Shown piece after piece: positions 34,461-46,196 of a DNA stretch of 64,000 nt. The stretch lies in assembly GCA_024449915.1 (NCBI GenBank), contig JAMZAV010003260.1, positions 1 through 64,000 of the forward strand. The letters run 5' to 3'. Numbering within the stretch: position 1 is the stretch's first letter; each line of letters opens with the position of its first letter. The position numbers and the translations under genes were made by a program. Origin of the DNA: Sweltsa coloradensis (Eukaryota > Arthropoda > Insecta > Plecoptera > Chloroperlidae). Under the pieces are notes generated by a model. That model searched no databases. It was given only the letters and a program-made list of their open reading frames with translations, and was not told the DNA's origin.

Positions 34461-35421
34461 GGAGGGAACAGGAGTCATATCTCTACTGGATGTCAATTGT
34501 CTATTGAGGGCACATGGAAAGAAGAAGACATTTTTGTAAAAATCAATTTATTTTTTTACAATTATTTGAAAATATTTTTTAGTAGTTTGACTGTAGCCTT
34601 AATTCCCACTTTTATAGCAACTCTGCAAAGTTTCAAAGAACTGTGGTGTCAGTTGGCCCGAGCAATGAGAAATTTGCCTTAAAGTACCAAAACGTACATC
34701 CTAAAATATCCTCTCAACTGAAACCAAACACCTATATGATATGCACAATATTAAGAGATTACAGATTATATTGTGAAATATTATAATAACATAATTACAT
34801 ACATAAAACATTGAAGGAAATATTGTTTATCACTTAATAAATTATGCTAATAAAAATAAAGATTATTTTACATTTTTTAAAAAAATTTCCCAAAAGTTGT
34901 ATTCACACTTAGTTGTTCTTCCCAGTCAAATACATCATTTTAAATTCCTTTGGGTCACGACTCATGAATCATTCATTCAGCATATTGTAGTACATTCGTG
35001 GAAAACTCGTTAACTTTTGATTATTTACATTAAAAGTAAATGTGAATCATCGATAATCTAATAGCTCTCTCTAATAGCTCAAAACAAATACTTTCAGTCA
35101 ACACATTCCAACAAACAATAGAGAACCTCGCGTTAAACCGTGATCAACACGTGTATATGTTCCAAACATATGGAGCGCTATGCATCACTATTGCACTGTA
35201 GGCAACTTGCAGTGCATGCGTGTATAGCTGGGCAGAACACAAGCCATGCTGATATCTAGAGAGAAAAACTTCACAGAGCTAAGACCTCCGCGAAGTACCA
35301 CCTTGACTTTCACATGATACTCACAGAGGGTAGCGTATTGTCATGTGACATGATAAAGAGCAGTCACTATAATAATGCCATACTGGTGACGCGTGGACTC
35401 TATAGAGTTTCATCTAAAATT
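34461..35421. other. Unassigned AT-rich DNA
   Basis: No domain, element end or splice structure recognised. The plus-strand frame reaching 34682 is an extension of the LINE relic in the wrong frame. Confidence 0.2.
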
Positions 35422-35800
35422 AGGGATGCACACGAAAATCAATATTATCAATCAATAATCAATAATAATGGATATTATTTCGATAATTGATAATAAAAAA
35501 TATCAAATAATTGGTCAATAGTGGCACGAACCTAAACTATAAACGGATATTATCTCACGTTGTGCCATGCACTGGCTGGGCTGATGTGTCACACTCGAGA
35601 TTTATCTTTGGAAATGAGCTACCAGTCAATAACGGAAGCCAAACACATGACATCGAAAACAGCAAGGCAGCAAACTAACGCGATTGTATTATTTTGACTT
35701 ACACTTGCCACACTTAAGGTTACACTTATAGGTCGGAACAGGCTTTGTTGGCGACATCGATTCGATAATGACATTAACATTACCATTGTGAATCATCCAT
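35422..35800. mobile_element. hAT-like element remnant
   Basis: Begins TAGGGATGCACACGAAAATC, a typical hAT terminus, followed by AATCAATAATCAATAAT and similar subterminal repeats. The far end is uncertain: TTGTGAATCATCCATA near 35790 may be a decayed GTGCATCCCTA. No target duplication confirmed. Confidence 0.4.
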
Positions 35801-37670
35801 ATATGTAAAAAGTAAACGACTGGAATGTACCACTACTTCTGATCCAGTATTTAGAGTCCCTGCATTTCAATGTAGAGGAATTGCATTGAATCCAGATTCA
35901 GGCAGAGTATTTTTATATTCTGATTTAAATTCATCACTTCATGGGTTCGGTATTTATAATCATTAATCAAAGAGTTGGGAGCCTTCGTAACAACGAGGTA
36001 CATGTAATAAAAAGCGGTTGTTCCGAACAAGCCTTGTGGATCCTGGCATTGCACGCGCGTTGATCCTACCAATTAAGTTAGTGTTTCCTATTTAAAATAC
36101 CAGTCTCTGGTTTGCTCGTCGATAACTTCGGCACCAACAGGGTTGGCTTGGGCACTTTCAGTTAAAGGGCCCGTTCACCTCTTTAACAAGTTATTCTTTA
36201 AAACCAAGTACAAACATAAAAATTCAGTTCATTTATATATTTCCAGACCTACGTCAATAGGGGTCTTTAAATTCATCGGCGCGCTTCGGACCAGTGACGT
36301 CACTGGTACGAAGCTGGCGAGGTGTTGCAACACAGCACAGCTACTAGCGGCGAGTAACGCGCGAGACAGGTCCCGGCCTCTCTGTCGAGATAGTCTGTTC
36401 TACTGAAAACAAAGCGGAAGGCCTGAGATCATCTGATTAACAACACGTTACAGTTAGTTAAACCAACATATGTTTTGAAACACATACGTTGTTGTCGTCA
36501 ATTTAATGGAATAAATATTATATTGGCACGTTCTTATAAAGTTATATGTTGCCAATCATGACAGGTAGGCCTAATAGTGGAGTTGAATAAGTATTGCCTA
36601 TACAACAACATAATACACGCGATAGCGATTCTTACACACACACAAACACACACACACACACACACATGATACAGAATTACTTGCACTTTAAAAAAATAAA
36701 AGCGATTTGGTTATAGCATTTAAAAAATTCAATTATTCTTCCACAATAAGTGAAATTACATGATTAAAGTAATTCCAAACGCTATGAGCTAACAGCAGGT
36801 TCCGTAATCATGTAAATGTCGGGATTGCCAGTGTTGAGGATCGAACCGCGAACCTCCCGAATACTCTAGCGCGTTATGCATGTACTACATCTATCCGAAA
36901 ACCGATTAACAATGTATCATTATCCCAAGAAGCATTTTATTTTAGTTTCTCATGGAATACTCCGTATATTTATGCCTTATGACCACACTTGTGTATACAG
37001 AATGAATAACAAATCTATGTTGCCTGTTAGATCAGTTTCTGTTTGTAATTGTAGACATAAACAATGAGGAGGTATGCTTACTTTATTACGCCAGACATCA
37101 ATGTTTCTCTATTGTACTGATGGATGTTTTTTTCAAAAGCTTTTCGTGGCGTAAAATATTGAGAACATCTTTGAAAACTATCATCTACCCAAAACTACTA
37201 TATGCTTAGTTATTATACACTGCGCCGACTCACGTTCAAGCAATTCACTAATAAAGTCACTCTCGTCGCAACAATTTGACTCTTTGTCGGTTGACATTTT
37301 GACACTTTGTGTACAAACTCTACACGAACACTACTGAATAGAATTCGCTTGCCCTGTAACGTATAATAAACATTTCCTTTTTTTCACCTATTACACCACT
37401 CCTCAATGTCATCATGAACGATTGATCGAAACGAGTGCACGTGTCCAACTGATGTGAAGAGGTCTGCGTAAGGTTTCTGGGCAGTGTTTAATGTTTATTC
37501 TCTTCCTTCTTAGTCCCATTAGCTTATCGCTTTTTGTTTATATCGTTCGAGTATGCAGGCACACCTTACTCATAATATATCTTATGGTATATAGATTAAA
37601 AGAACCATTCCAAACACAAACAAAGATTTAAAAATCCACATCAACAGCATATTCGACAAAAGGATGAGTT
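35801..37670. other. Unassigned, with a CA microsatellite and a tRNA-like trace
   Basis: 36636-36665 is (CA)n. On the minus strand, 36830-36885 reads CTAGAGTATTCGGGAGGTTC and GGTTCGATCCTC, a B-box-like SINE trace. 36270-36380 is CpG-richer. No gene recognised; open frames are below 90 codons and have no domain. Confidence 0.25.
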
Positions 37671-37671
37671 C

Positions 37672-37739
37672 AGTTCAGTTCAGTTCAGTTTTATTAACAT
37701 CAATGTAGGTTACATTGTAACATTGGGTTTGTCAATACA

Positions 37740-37771
<32 letters not shown>
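37672..37771 (-). mobile_element. LINE 3' end followed by (TA)n, target of a Penelope-like insertion
   Basis: GTTCAGTTCAGTTTTATTAA then CATTGTAACATTGGGTTTG, read on the minus strand, is a 3' end with AATAAAACTGAACTGAAC tail. The same segment recurs at 45900-45985, and in both places a (TA)n tract and then a Penelope-like terminus follow. Confidence 0.55.
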
Positions 37772-37960
37772 TTAATTTCAGATTTTTGCAGACATATGTA
37801 AACATATTGTTTTTTACTGGGGCTTTTTGCCGCGAATAATTTATTAAAGAAGAGGGCACTGACTTACCCCTCCTCTCCTGACGTTTCGGGAAAGTCGCAT
37901 CTCCCATCCTCAGAGGCCTTCACTCCACGATGTGTTGCCTGGAGCTCCTCACTCGCGAGT
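37772..37960 (-). mobile_element. Penelope-like element terminus (solo)
   Basis: Contains GGGGCTTTTTGCCGCGAATA, the counterpart of GGGGCTTTTCTCCGCGAAGA in the terminus at 50850, then CTTACCCCTCC, then the hammerhead-like block at 37880-37913. It diverges clearly from the main family, so it is a related but separate one. No coding part remains. Confidence 0.6.
37880..37913 (-). ncRNA. Hammerhead-ribozyme-like motif (Penelope-like, family variant)
   Basis: Minus strand: CTGAGGA, stem II GGGAGA/TTTCCC around TGCGAC, GAAAC, GTC. Stem I pairs CCT just before CTGAGGA with AGG just after GTC. The core matches CUGANGA...GAAA exactly. Stem III is reduced to the palindrome ACGT, so activity would need a dimer. 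Confidence 0.6.
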
Positions 37961-38399
37961 GGACAGAACATTAATCTTGTTTGTGACATCTGTTAAAACA
38001 GATTCAGATATAAACGTGGTCTTGTGACCCATATGAAGATCCACAGTGGTAAAAAAGAAAAGAAATGCACAGTGTCTTCTGTCTGAATCCATTTTACATT
38101 CGCTTGTAAGTTGTAAAAATACTCCGAAAGTATCACTCTGTAACCGCACGGCCTGTGCAAGTCTCATTTTGGCCCTCAGCCGGAGAATTTTTCATTTTTA
38201 TTTTAATATATTTGCATATGATAAGGTTTAATTGTAACAGTTAAGGCAGTTAATTGGTTAAGTAAATTTGCATATTGCGTGCACATTTACGTGATGTCAC
38301 AAATCACAAGTAATAATTCAGTAGCCACTCTAGTTGTGAAGGTGCAGCTGAGAGTCAATGTATTTGGTTAATTTCACCGATGTTTTTGGGATAGGGAGT

Positions 38400-39480
38400 A
38401 CAGGTAACGGGATCTCCGAACCACCCTGCAGTAGCGAGGGCGGAAAGTTGAGTTTGGCACAGCAAGTGTGGTGTTTTCGGCTCAGGAATGTGTAGCCTAG
38501 CCGACACATCCTCTCGCTTCACTGGTCCTCGTCGTGGCCTCGGCCAATGACAAGCGCGGACGGTACCCTAGCCAACTAGGCAGTAAAAATGCGAGTGGAG
38601 TCGGACTCTCGTCTAGAAAACGGAAATACGTAGGCAACCCCTAGACCAATAACAGCCCTTAGTTTAAAGTGCGCGGGTGGTGAGACCCAATCACAGGGCA
38701 GAGTGTGAAACCAACGGAAGTAGTAGAAGCAAGTGTGCGTGTGTTCCGAGGAAGGAATCGTCCACTACGCACATCACCAGAGAAGACGACGGTTGACTGC
38801 AAGTAGAGTGCATCTTTTAATCAGTGTTTTGAAAGCATGGGTAGTTTCGCAAAAGTGGGGAGTAATCCCAAGATGAGGCTGTACCTCCTGCTGAGGTCGA
38901 GCTACATCTCGCGTATATAATCATGTTTTTCAAGTGCACATCAATAATCTTCGCGATAGCCGAGTAACGTGCTAGCCACATGGCGAGTGTTCAATAGCCA
39001 TGCGCGAATAACGACGACATCGCAATTACTATGGTAAATTCTTATATCTACACCATACGGAGTGACATGCGAGTTCAGTAAGAGCATTTTAAGGCCTTCC
39101 GGTCATTTCAAAGTAAGTTGACTTGGTACGTCCAACACGTGGGACTACCCGGGTCACCTCTACATCATCGCTTGGACATCCGCTTCTCTACACAAGTAAG
39201 ATAAATTACCCATAAGTTGCAACTCCCCCCAAATTGTTCGAGACCCAGAGAACTTCGAGTTCGTCTGAGGGCCTAGGCAGTCTCTTAGGAAGGTCGGTAA
39301 ATCGGCCAGTTCACGATCACGTGACCCCGATACCACGGCAAGCGCGGACACAGGGCCCTTCCGTAGCAGAGATCTACCGTCGGCCACCCCTCTCCCCGGC
39401 CGCTCCCGTGCAAGGCACTTCCAAGATGGCGACGTCCTCCCCCTCCCCCTCTACGAACAACGATAGGCTACGAATCTTCG
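38400..39480 (+). promoter_or_regulatory. CpG-richer, promoter-like zone with a possible first exon
   Basis: Richer in CpG than the surrounding 10 kb, with the E-box-containing ATCACGTGACC at 39316 and CCAAGATGGCGACGTCC at 39421, which combines a YY1-type AAGATGGCG with an ATG. The frame from that ATG (39425) reads MATSSPSPSTNNDRLRIFVL and stops, unless it splices at ATCTTC/GTATTA. I cannot identify a downstream exon, so this is only a candidate gene start. Confidence 0.25.
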
Positions 39481-39489
39481 TATTATAAT

Positions 39490-40317
39490 AAGACCTATTC
39501 TTAAGGATTCTGTAACAGGGTATTATTTATTATGTTTTCTTATCTTTGCATGAGTTGGATCCAACCCTAAATTATCAAAACCGGATGTCAATATTTAGTA
39601 TGTCACAATCGTTACAATATAACGCCACTGCTTTAAATTGTTTCGCTCACTGAGTTAACATGAACATCCTGAAATCCTCCTTTTAAAGTAAATTCTAAGC
39701 CTTCAGCCGTTTCAACTATCTAATTCTTAAGTAGCAACTAGTACAGGACAAGCAGGAACGTCGAGCAACCACCGGCCGTGTGCAGCCCCTGGATTCGGAG
39801 CGTCTACACTAGCGTGTCAGGTTCAGGTACCTCTTCTTGACCCGCGAGGGCAGAAGTTGTATGTTGTTGTGTCATCGATCCGCCACTGTACATGTTTGTG
39901 TTGTTTGTTTTGCTAGGGCTAGACTTTCCCGTTCCGTGCGTAGAACGCATAGATTTCGTGTTAATTGTAAAACCTACCTCTTGTTTCAAAACCCGTTATG
40001 AGCGTATGCAAAAACCCCGAGATAAGAGTAGCACGTTTGTAAACAATAGGTTCAAGTCAAGGTTAGAAGGCCTATCCGCGATTATTGATGATCCACCGTG
40101 GGACGGTAAGGTAGGACCTTTGAGCAGCGACAATTGGCCCCCAGGCGTGGGACTTTCGAATCACCGCGACCGGGATTGAGAGTTTGTGTTGTTGTGGGTT
40201 AGGACGCGGGTTAAAGCCAATTGCAACAGCGACAACTCTACAAATGATACTAGTGGCCTATCACACCACCTCTGCTAGTTATTAGCCACTTTATTTGATT
40301 AGTTACAAGCAGTCTTG
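39490..40317. other. Unassigned
   Basis: No element ends or domains. The plus-strand frame at 39892-40179 (95 codons) has no recognisable features. Confidence 0.2.
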
Positions 40318-40770
40318 GGCACGTTCCCCCAAAAAAGGAACTTTAAAAAGTTAAGTTACTTCTGCCTAAAAAGGAACTAAAACGTTCCTCGTTCCTTTTC
40401 AATAAAAAAGGAACTGAAACGTTCCTCGTTCCTCAAAAGGAACTTAGTTCCTTTCACGTTCCTTATACCATCACTGATTTAAACAATAATAAATGTGAAA
40501 TGAGTTTATTTATCATTACTATTTATTAAAGTGAGTCCCAGGCCATCTGACGAGGGTGGCGCCATTTTCGAAAAACAAGATGTCACATTGATATTTTCAT
40601 ACTGCAGTTTACGATATTAGCTACTGAAATTCGAAGGAATTACGACGACGAAAGGAACTTATAAAGGAACGTTAAATTCGTTCCAAGTTCCCACGAAATA
40701 GTAACTTTGACGTTACAAGTTCCTGATCAAAGAAAAGGAACTCGTTCCCTCAAAAGTTCCTAATGTTATG
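40318..40770. mobile_element. hAT-like MITE with AAGGAAC/GTTCCTT subterminal repeats
   Basis: The left end CAGTCTTGGGCACGTTCC resembles the CAGTGTTGGG type. Both flanks are dense in AAAAGGAACT and CGTTCCTCGTTCC motifs. The right end is not clean: similarity stops near AAAAGTTCCTAATG, so it is probably truncated. Confidence 0.55.
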
Positions 40771-41605
40771 TTCTTTAAAATAAATTTAAATAAAACATCT
40801 AAATGTCATCCTACAATGATGTAAGAATTGCACAGCGCGGTCATCATTGCGAGTGCTCGCCGCCGCCGCGACCGTGCTCAAAGACGGCAGACGAGAGAGA
40901 GAAAAAGATTAAATATGACCTTGAGACGACATGATAGAGGCTGGCTATGATTATGAAGAAATGGACATTGTATTGGGTGACAATGACGGTGAACTATGAA
41001 AATGCAATAGCCAACACGGAAGCATTTCTGAATGTGTTACGTCGGCTACCGGGCTGTGATGCGTTTGACGACAAAGAAGTGGAGTAATGGGCGAATGGAA
41101 CTTGAAACTCGACATCCATCCAAGAGCCGACAGACGCGGAGAAAAATAACCGCCCCCCCCCCCCCCCTCCCACGCAACTAAATACGTATCGCCTAGCTCA
41201 CTATCAACTGGCTTCGGGCCAAGACTCTCGCTGTGTTGTTTTGTTTACGTTATGAATGGGCCGATTAGATAACTAAACCAGATACTCGGTCTGTTTATTG
41301 TAAACACTCGCACACTTCAATCCAAGCAATGCCAGCTATCTTAGTGTCTGACGTTGTGTGAGCCGTGCGACCTTGCACACGAAAAGTAAACACTCTAGAA
41401 TAACATTGATTTAAAAAAATAAAATGGTAAATTTATTTACATGCTTGTTTGCATGTTCATTGCCTGTTTCGCGATGAGTTGTTTCATTCCTAAAGTATTT
41501 GCTGGCTAAAATAACAAGTGCGGCCAATACAACATGCAGTGTACTTTTTAAAATTTGCATGGTCAAAACTGGGGTGCGGCCATTACGAGAGGGCAGCCTT
41601 TATGC
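40771..41605. other. Flank downstream of the zinc-finger gene
   Basis: Non-coding, with a C homopolymer at 41152-41167. By orientation this lies 3' of the zinc-finger exon of copy B. A frame at 40930-41090 has acidic residues but no domain. Confidence 0.3.
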
Positions 41606-41613
41606 GCGTGAAT

Positions 41614-42352
41614 TAGGGAAGACGACGGGTACCCGGTTATCGGGTACCCGCCCGACGAAGTCGGGTACGGGTCTGTGTTTCCACTACCCGTTTACCCGTA
41701 AAACCCGGTTCCTGAATTGAGGTGTCACATTGTAGGCGGAAGGCTAATGTAAACATGCGCTTTCTCATATCTTTTGGCTTGGCGGCGTTTTTCTTTTGAA
41801 TTATAATGTCCTTTGTTCATGTCGCTGACTTGTGGCAGTGTGCCGAGTATGCCCCCCCACCCCGTCTTACCACTCGTGCGATCTTCCAGAGATTATACCG
41901 AGTAAATAATTACCACAACATCACTTATTTTTTCAATCTGCTAGAAGTCAAAACTTAAAAGCTATCACCCATGGTGATAAATCTTTCCTTATCTTGTTTA
42001 CTCTCGTTCGGGCTCCAGTCCCCCCCTTCCCGCGCCCCGAGCCAACGCATCGCATCGTGAGTCGTGACCTTGACTTGACTGTGACAAGTTATAAAGCAGA
42101 TGCAACCGAACAGTGAGTGTTATCTTAATGGCCCGCTGCTGTTCCTCTTTCGTGATTATGAAATACTACTTCATCGGCACGTCATTGTTTATAGAACAGC
42201 ATTACGTCTGAGATATTACGATAATTGATGAGCGTGTTTCTTCACAGTTCATTTGACACCCCACACGATTTTTTTGTTTTACTACCCGGGTAACCCGCGG
42301 GTAATGTGGACGGGTACCCGGGTCGTAAAAAAGTCGGGTTTCGTCATCCCTA
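41614..42352. mobile_element. hAT-like element with CGGGTACCCG ends
   Basis: Inverted ends TAGGGAAGACGACGGGTACC and, at the right, GGGTTTCGTCATCCCTA. Exact 8-bp target duplication GCGTGAAT at 41606-41613 and 42353-42360. Subterminal CGGGTACCCG palindromes on both sides. The central 500 bp (TCTCATATCTTTTGGCTTGG ... GAAATACTACTTCATCGGCA) is shared with the element at 60141-60952, whose ends are different. No transposase. Confidence 0.9.
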
Positions 42353-45300
42353 GCGTGAATACAGAACTTCCACACACATCTTGAACGCTCTCTCCTTCGA
42401 GCGAGTACGTTCGTTGTGATAATAAAGACGAGTTTGAGGTAATTTCTTATCGCAAATCTGACATACCACATACGTGCTCCGATCGTGAAGATTCGAGTGT
42501 TGTTTAAGAGAAAGTGGGTTTTTATAAACCTTGCCGCTATCTTTACAATTGAACGAGCGAGACTCACTGTGAGAAAACATGTGATTTTTCAACTTGTCTT
42601 TCTGGCTATGACCACGTCCACAGATTCTGCAAACAAATGGTTTCTTGTCTTCATGAGTCAAAGAATGTTTTTTCAGTTAAGATGCGATATGAAAACCTGT
42701 TCCACAGTGACATTTAAAGCCGGGCTCGTTTTTTAAGTATGTACCATCATGTGCGTCCGAAGAACCGCCTTAGATTTGAAACCGTTGCCACACCGATCAC
42801 AGAAGAAACTCCTCTCCAAGTGAGACTTAGAATGTCGTTGAAGATGTGAAACACATTTGAACGTCTTGCAACAATTAAGGAGTGGACAAGAGACCAGCCG
42901 GTCACTGCTATCACTGTGAACGAACATGTGTGTTTTAAGCGTATCCTTTCTAACAAAACCTTTATCAAACACGGCACATGTGAAATGATTCTCTCCAGTA
43001 TGGGTGTATGAATGACTCTTCAAAGTGGATTCACTTGTGAACGTCTTGCCACAATTAAGGTGCGGACTCGAGACACGCCGGTCACTGCTATCTCTGTGAA
43101 CGAGCATGTGTGATTTAAGCCCACACTTTGTAACAAAACCTTTGTCACACACGGCACATTTGAAACGTTTCTCACCAGTATGGGTGTACGAATGACTCTT
43201 CAAAGCGGATTCACTTGTGAACGTCTTGCCACAATTAGGGTGCAGACACGAGACCAGCCGGTCACTGCTATCTCTTGTGTACGAGCAAATGTCTTTTAAG
43301 CGTATCCTTTCTAACAAAACATCTATCACACACGGCACATTTGAAACGTTTCTCACCAGTATGGGTGTACGAATGACTCTTCAAAGCGGATTCACTTGTG
43401 AACGTCTTGCCACAATTAGGGTGCAGACAACACGAGACCGGCCGGTCACTGATATCTCTGTGAACGAACATGTGTGATTTAAGCCCACTCTTTGTAACAA
43501 AACCTTTGTCACACACGGCACAAGTGAAACGTTTCTCAGCAGTATGGGTGTACGAATGACTCTTCAAAGTGGATTCACTTGTGAACATCTTGCCACAATT
43601 AGGGTGCAGACACAAGACCAGCCTGTCACTGCTATCTCTGTGAACGAACATGTGTCTTTTAAGCGCATCCTTTCTAATAAAACCTTTATCACACACGGTA
43701 CATGTGAAAGGTTTCTCACCAGTATGGGTGTACGAATGGCTCGTTAAAGTGGATTCACTTATGAACATCTTGCCACAATTAGGGTGCGGACACAAGACCG
43801 GCCTGTCACTGTTATCTCTGTGAACGAACATGTGTCTTTGAAACGCATCTTTTGTCACAAAACCTTTATCACACACGGCACATTTGAAACGTTTCTCACC
43901 AGTATGGGTGTACGAATGACTCTTCAAAGCGGATTCACTTGTGAACGTCTTGCCACAATTAGGGTGCAGACACGAGACCGGCCGGTCACTACTATCTCTG
44001 TGTACAAACAAGTGTCTTTTAAGCTCACCATTTCTAACAAAACGTTTATCACACACGGCACATGTGAAACGTTTCTTTCCAGTATGGGTGTACGAATGAC
44101 TCTTCAAAGCGGATTCACTTGTGAACGTCTTGCCACAATTAGGGTGCAGACACGAGACCGGCCGGTCACTGCAATCTCTGTGAACAAACATGTGTCTTTT
44201 AAGCGAACCCTTTTCACACAAACCTTTATCACACACGGCACATGTGAAACGTTTCTCACCCGTATGGGTGTACGAATGCCTCTTCAAAGTGAATCGACAT
44301 GTGAACGTCTTGCCACAATTAGGGTGTGGACACAAGACCGGCCAGTCACTGATATCTCTGTGAACGAACACGTGTGTTTTAAGCGCATACTTACTACCAA
44401 AACCTTTATCACACACGGCACATGTGAAACGTTTCTCTCCAGTATGGGTGTACGAATGACCTTCAAAGCAGATTCACTTTTGAAAGTCTTGCCACAATTA
44501 GGGTGCGGACACAAGACCGGCCGGTCACAGAAATCTCTGTGAACGAACATGTGTCTTTTAAGCGCACCCTTTTCAACAAAACCTTTGTCACACACGGTAC
44601 ATGTGAAACGTTTCTCACCAGTATGGGTGTACGAATGCCTCTTCATTTGGGATACAGTATTAAATGTTAAGGTACAAATCGAACATTTGAAAGTTCTTAA
44701 GGTGGAATGGACGGACCTCACATGTGAATAGAGTTGGTTATTATGAGGAAAATTTTTATCGCAGATTTTGCAAGCTTTTGGCTTTACTGGTAAGTGAGTG
44801 TGCATGTGTATTTCCAGCATTATTTTGTGCCAATAAGATTTCCCACATTTCGAGCAGGTAAATGGTTTACGTGTTGTGTCCGTATGAAGGAGCTCGTGAT
44901 CTGAAAGGCGTCTTGCTGTAGTGAAACTCTTTCCACAGAAGTAGCACACAAACAGTTCCTTGGCAAGATGAGTTTTGGAATGATTCTTCAAGGCACCTGA
45001 ATGTTTGAAGGCTCTCCCACACAAGCACTTGTAAGGCCAGTCTCCACTGTGAGAGAGAATGTGTCTTGTTAAGATACCTTTTTTAACGAATCCTTTACCA
45101 CATTCTGCACAATTGAATGGTTTTACATCAGCGTGGTAGCGCATGTGTGTAACAAGCAAATGTTTTTGAGTAAAATCTTTGTTACAGATATCACAAACAA
45201 ACGGTTTCCTAGCCATGTGAGTGTAAGAGTGTGCTAGAAGCGTCCTTGATTGTTTAAAAGTTTTACCACACGGGGATGGACAACGGAAGGGTCTGTCGTC

Positions 45301-45539
45301 GGTGTGAGTTAACATGTGACGTCTCAGATGTTTAAAATCTTTAGAGCAGATATTGCAGTGAAAAAGACTTGTTGAGCCCCTGGTGTTGTCTTTCAGTTGG
45401 CCCGGCTGCCCCACCCCCTTCTTGGAGGCGTTACGCTTGTTACCTTGGTTGATCTTCCGGGCAGGAGACTTGCGAACAACCTCAGTGTCTGGCGTTGAGT
45501 CGTCCGGCTGATGGTTGTGACGAGGAGACTCAGTTCCGT
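42350..45539 (-). pseudogene. C2H2 zinc-finger exon, copy B (about 34 fingers, with frameshifts)
   Basis: Acceptor CCTGTTGCAG at 45540 leaves AC, then GGA ACT GAG, open into the fingers. About 40 linker residues (SPRHNHQPDD, RKSPARKINQG) precede the first short finger CNICSKDFKHLRRHMLTH. Nine varied fingers follow, then repeats of a two-finger module: CPHPNCGKTFTSESALKSH (C-x4-C) plus CAVCDKGFVTKxxLKxH (C-x2-C), joined by TGEK linkers and HRDSSDRPV. Damage: one base lost near 44460, one gained near 43274, a shift near 42733, and TAA in a later finger (about 42680). Cysteines are lost in VSSPHLNC, CAVFDKG and CKDSGK. The final stop TAG comes from the inserted hAT end. Family role: sequence-specific DNA binding in the nucleus. 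The indels may be real decay or sequencing errors, since most fingers keep all ligands. Confidence 0.85.
43010..44640 (-). repeat. 180-bp in-frame tandem repeat (two-finger module)
   Basis: GTGAACGTCTTGCCACAATT and the adjoining TGGGTGTACGAATGACTCTT recur about every 180 bp (43201, 43381, 43561, 43741, 43919, 44100, 44279, 44459 region). That is 60 codons covering one C-x4-C and one C-x2-C finger. Nine to ten units, very similar, which implies recent expansion or gene conversion. Confidence 0.9.
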
Positions 45540-45780
45540 CTGCAACAGGAAATACACTTAAAAAAGACTCACTAGATGATAAAAGCTACTCATGAAAAGT
45601 AGCGTGCTATTCTCATAGTTACAAGTTAATATTTTTTAAAGTCGACTTAAGCCTAGAGGTAGAGCATGGTCAATTGAAATCTGCTATTGAGAACACCCAA
45701 GCTTAAAGAAATAAAAAGGTAGGTTTCAATGTTTTAGGGCAATAGGAGCAAAATTTTATTTGTCAATCTTACCATGTAGG
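45540..45780. other. Intron of zinc-finger copy B (conserved start)
   Basis: Aligns with 662-900 of copy A up to TTACCATGTAGG; the next base begins an hAT-like end, which marks the insertion point. Confidence 0.6.
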
Positions 45781-45895
45781 ACAGTGTTTCTCAACCTTTA
45801 GTTGCAAATGGACCACCTTCACAATCTCATAAATCGGATGGACCACCACATTCAAAATTAGGCTCTATAGTTATGGGAGGGGGGAGGGGGGGTCA
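45781..45895. mobile_element. hAT-like terminus (truncated)
   Basis: ACAGTGTTTCTCAACCTTT is a classic hAT end, followed by GCAAATGGACCACC and GATGGACCACCAC. The other end is not present; a LINE tail begins at about 45896. Confidence 0.6.
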
Positions 45896-45985
45896 TATAA
45901 GTTCAGTTTAGTTTTATTAGCATCCATGTAGGTTACATTGTAACATTGGGTTTGTCAATACATTATTAATATATATATATATATA
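45896..45985 (-). mobile_element. LINE 3' end with (TA)n, interrupted by a Penelope-like element
   Basis: AGTTCAGTTTAGTTTTATTA, CATGTAGGTTACATTGTAAC, then TTGTCAATACATTATTAATA and (TA)n; the same repeat as at 37672-37771. Confidence 0.55.
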
Positions 45986-46090
45986 TGTTTAATTTTAATT
46001 TTTCGAGGGTATATGTTAAATAATAATTGTTGAATGGGTCTTTTCTCCGCGAAGAATAACAAGGAGGTTCACACTTACCCCTCCCTGCCC

Positions 46091-46124
46091 GACGTTTCGG
46101 AGAAGTCACATTCTCCATCTTCAG
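46091..46124 (-). ncRNA. Hammerhead-ribozyme-like motif, Penelope family 1
   Basis: Minus strand: stem I GCCC, core CTGAAGA, stem II GGAGAA/TTCTCC with loop TGTGAC, then GAAAC, GTC and stem I GGGC. It matches the CUGANGA/GAAA core. Stem III is just ACGT, self-complementary between two molecules. Located downstream of the endonuclease frame. Confidence 0.65.
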
Positions 46125-46196
46125 GGGCGACGTGTCGACAGAGAATTGTTGCCTTGGGCCTGCCCACTCGCAGACTGATCAATCCTTACGACGTTG

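Noticed and set aside
43784..44542. Long plus-strand open frame (252 codons) opposite the zinc fingers
   Set aside because: It is the antisense reading of the 180-bp finger repeat, with the same period and no domain of its own.
43010..44640. CRISPR array
   Set aside because: The regular spacing comes from a coding two-finger repeat in a eukaryotic gene; no unique spacers.
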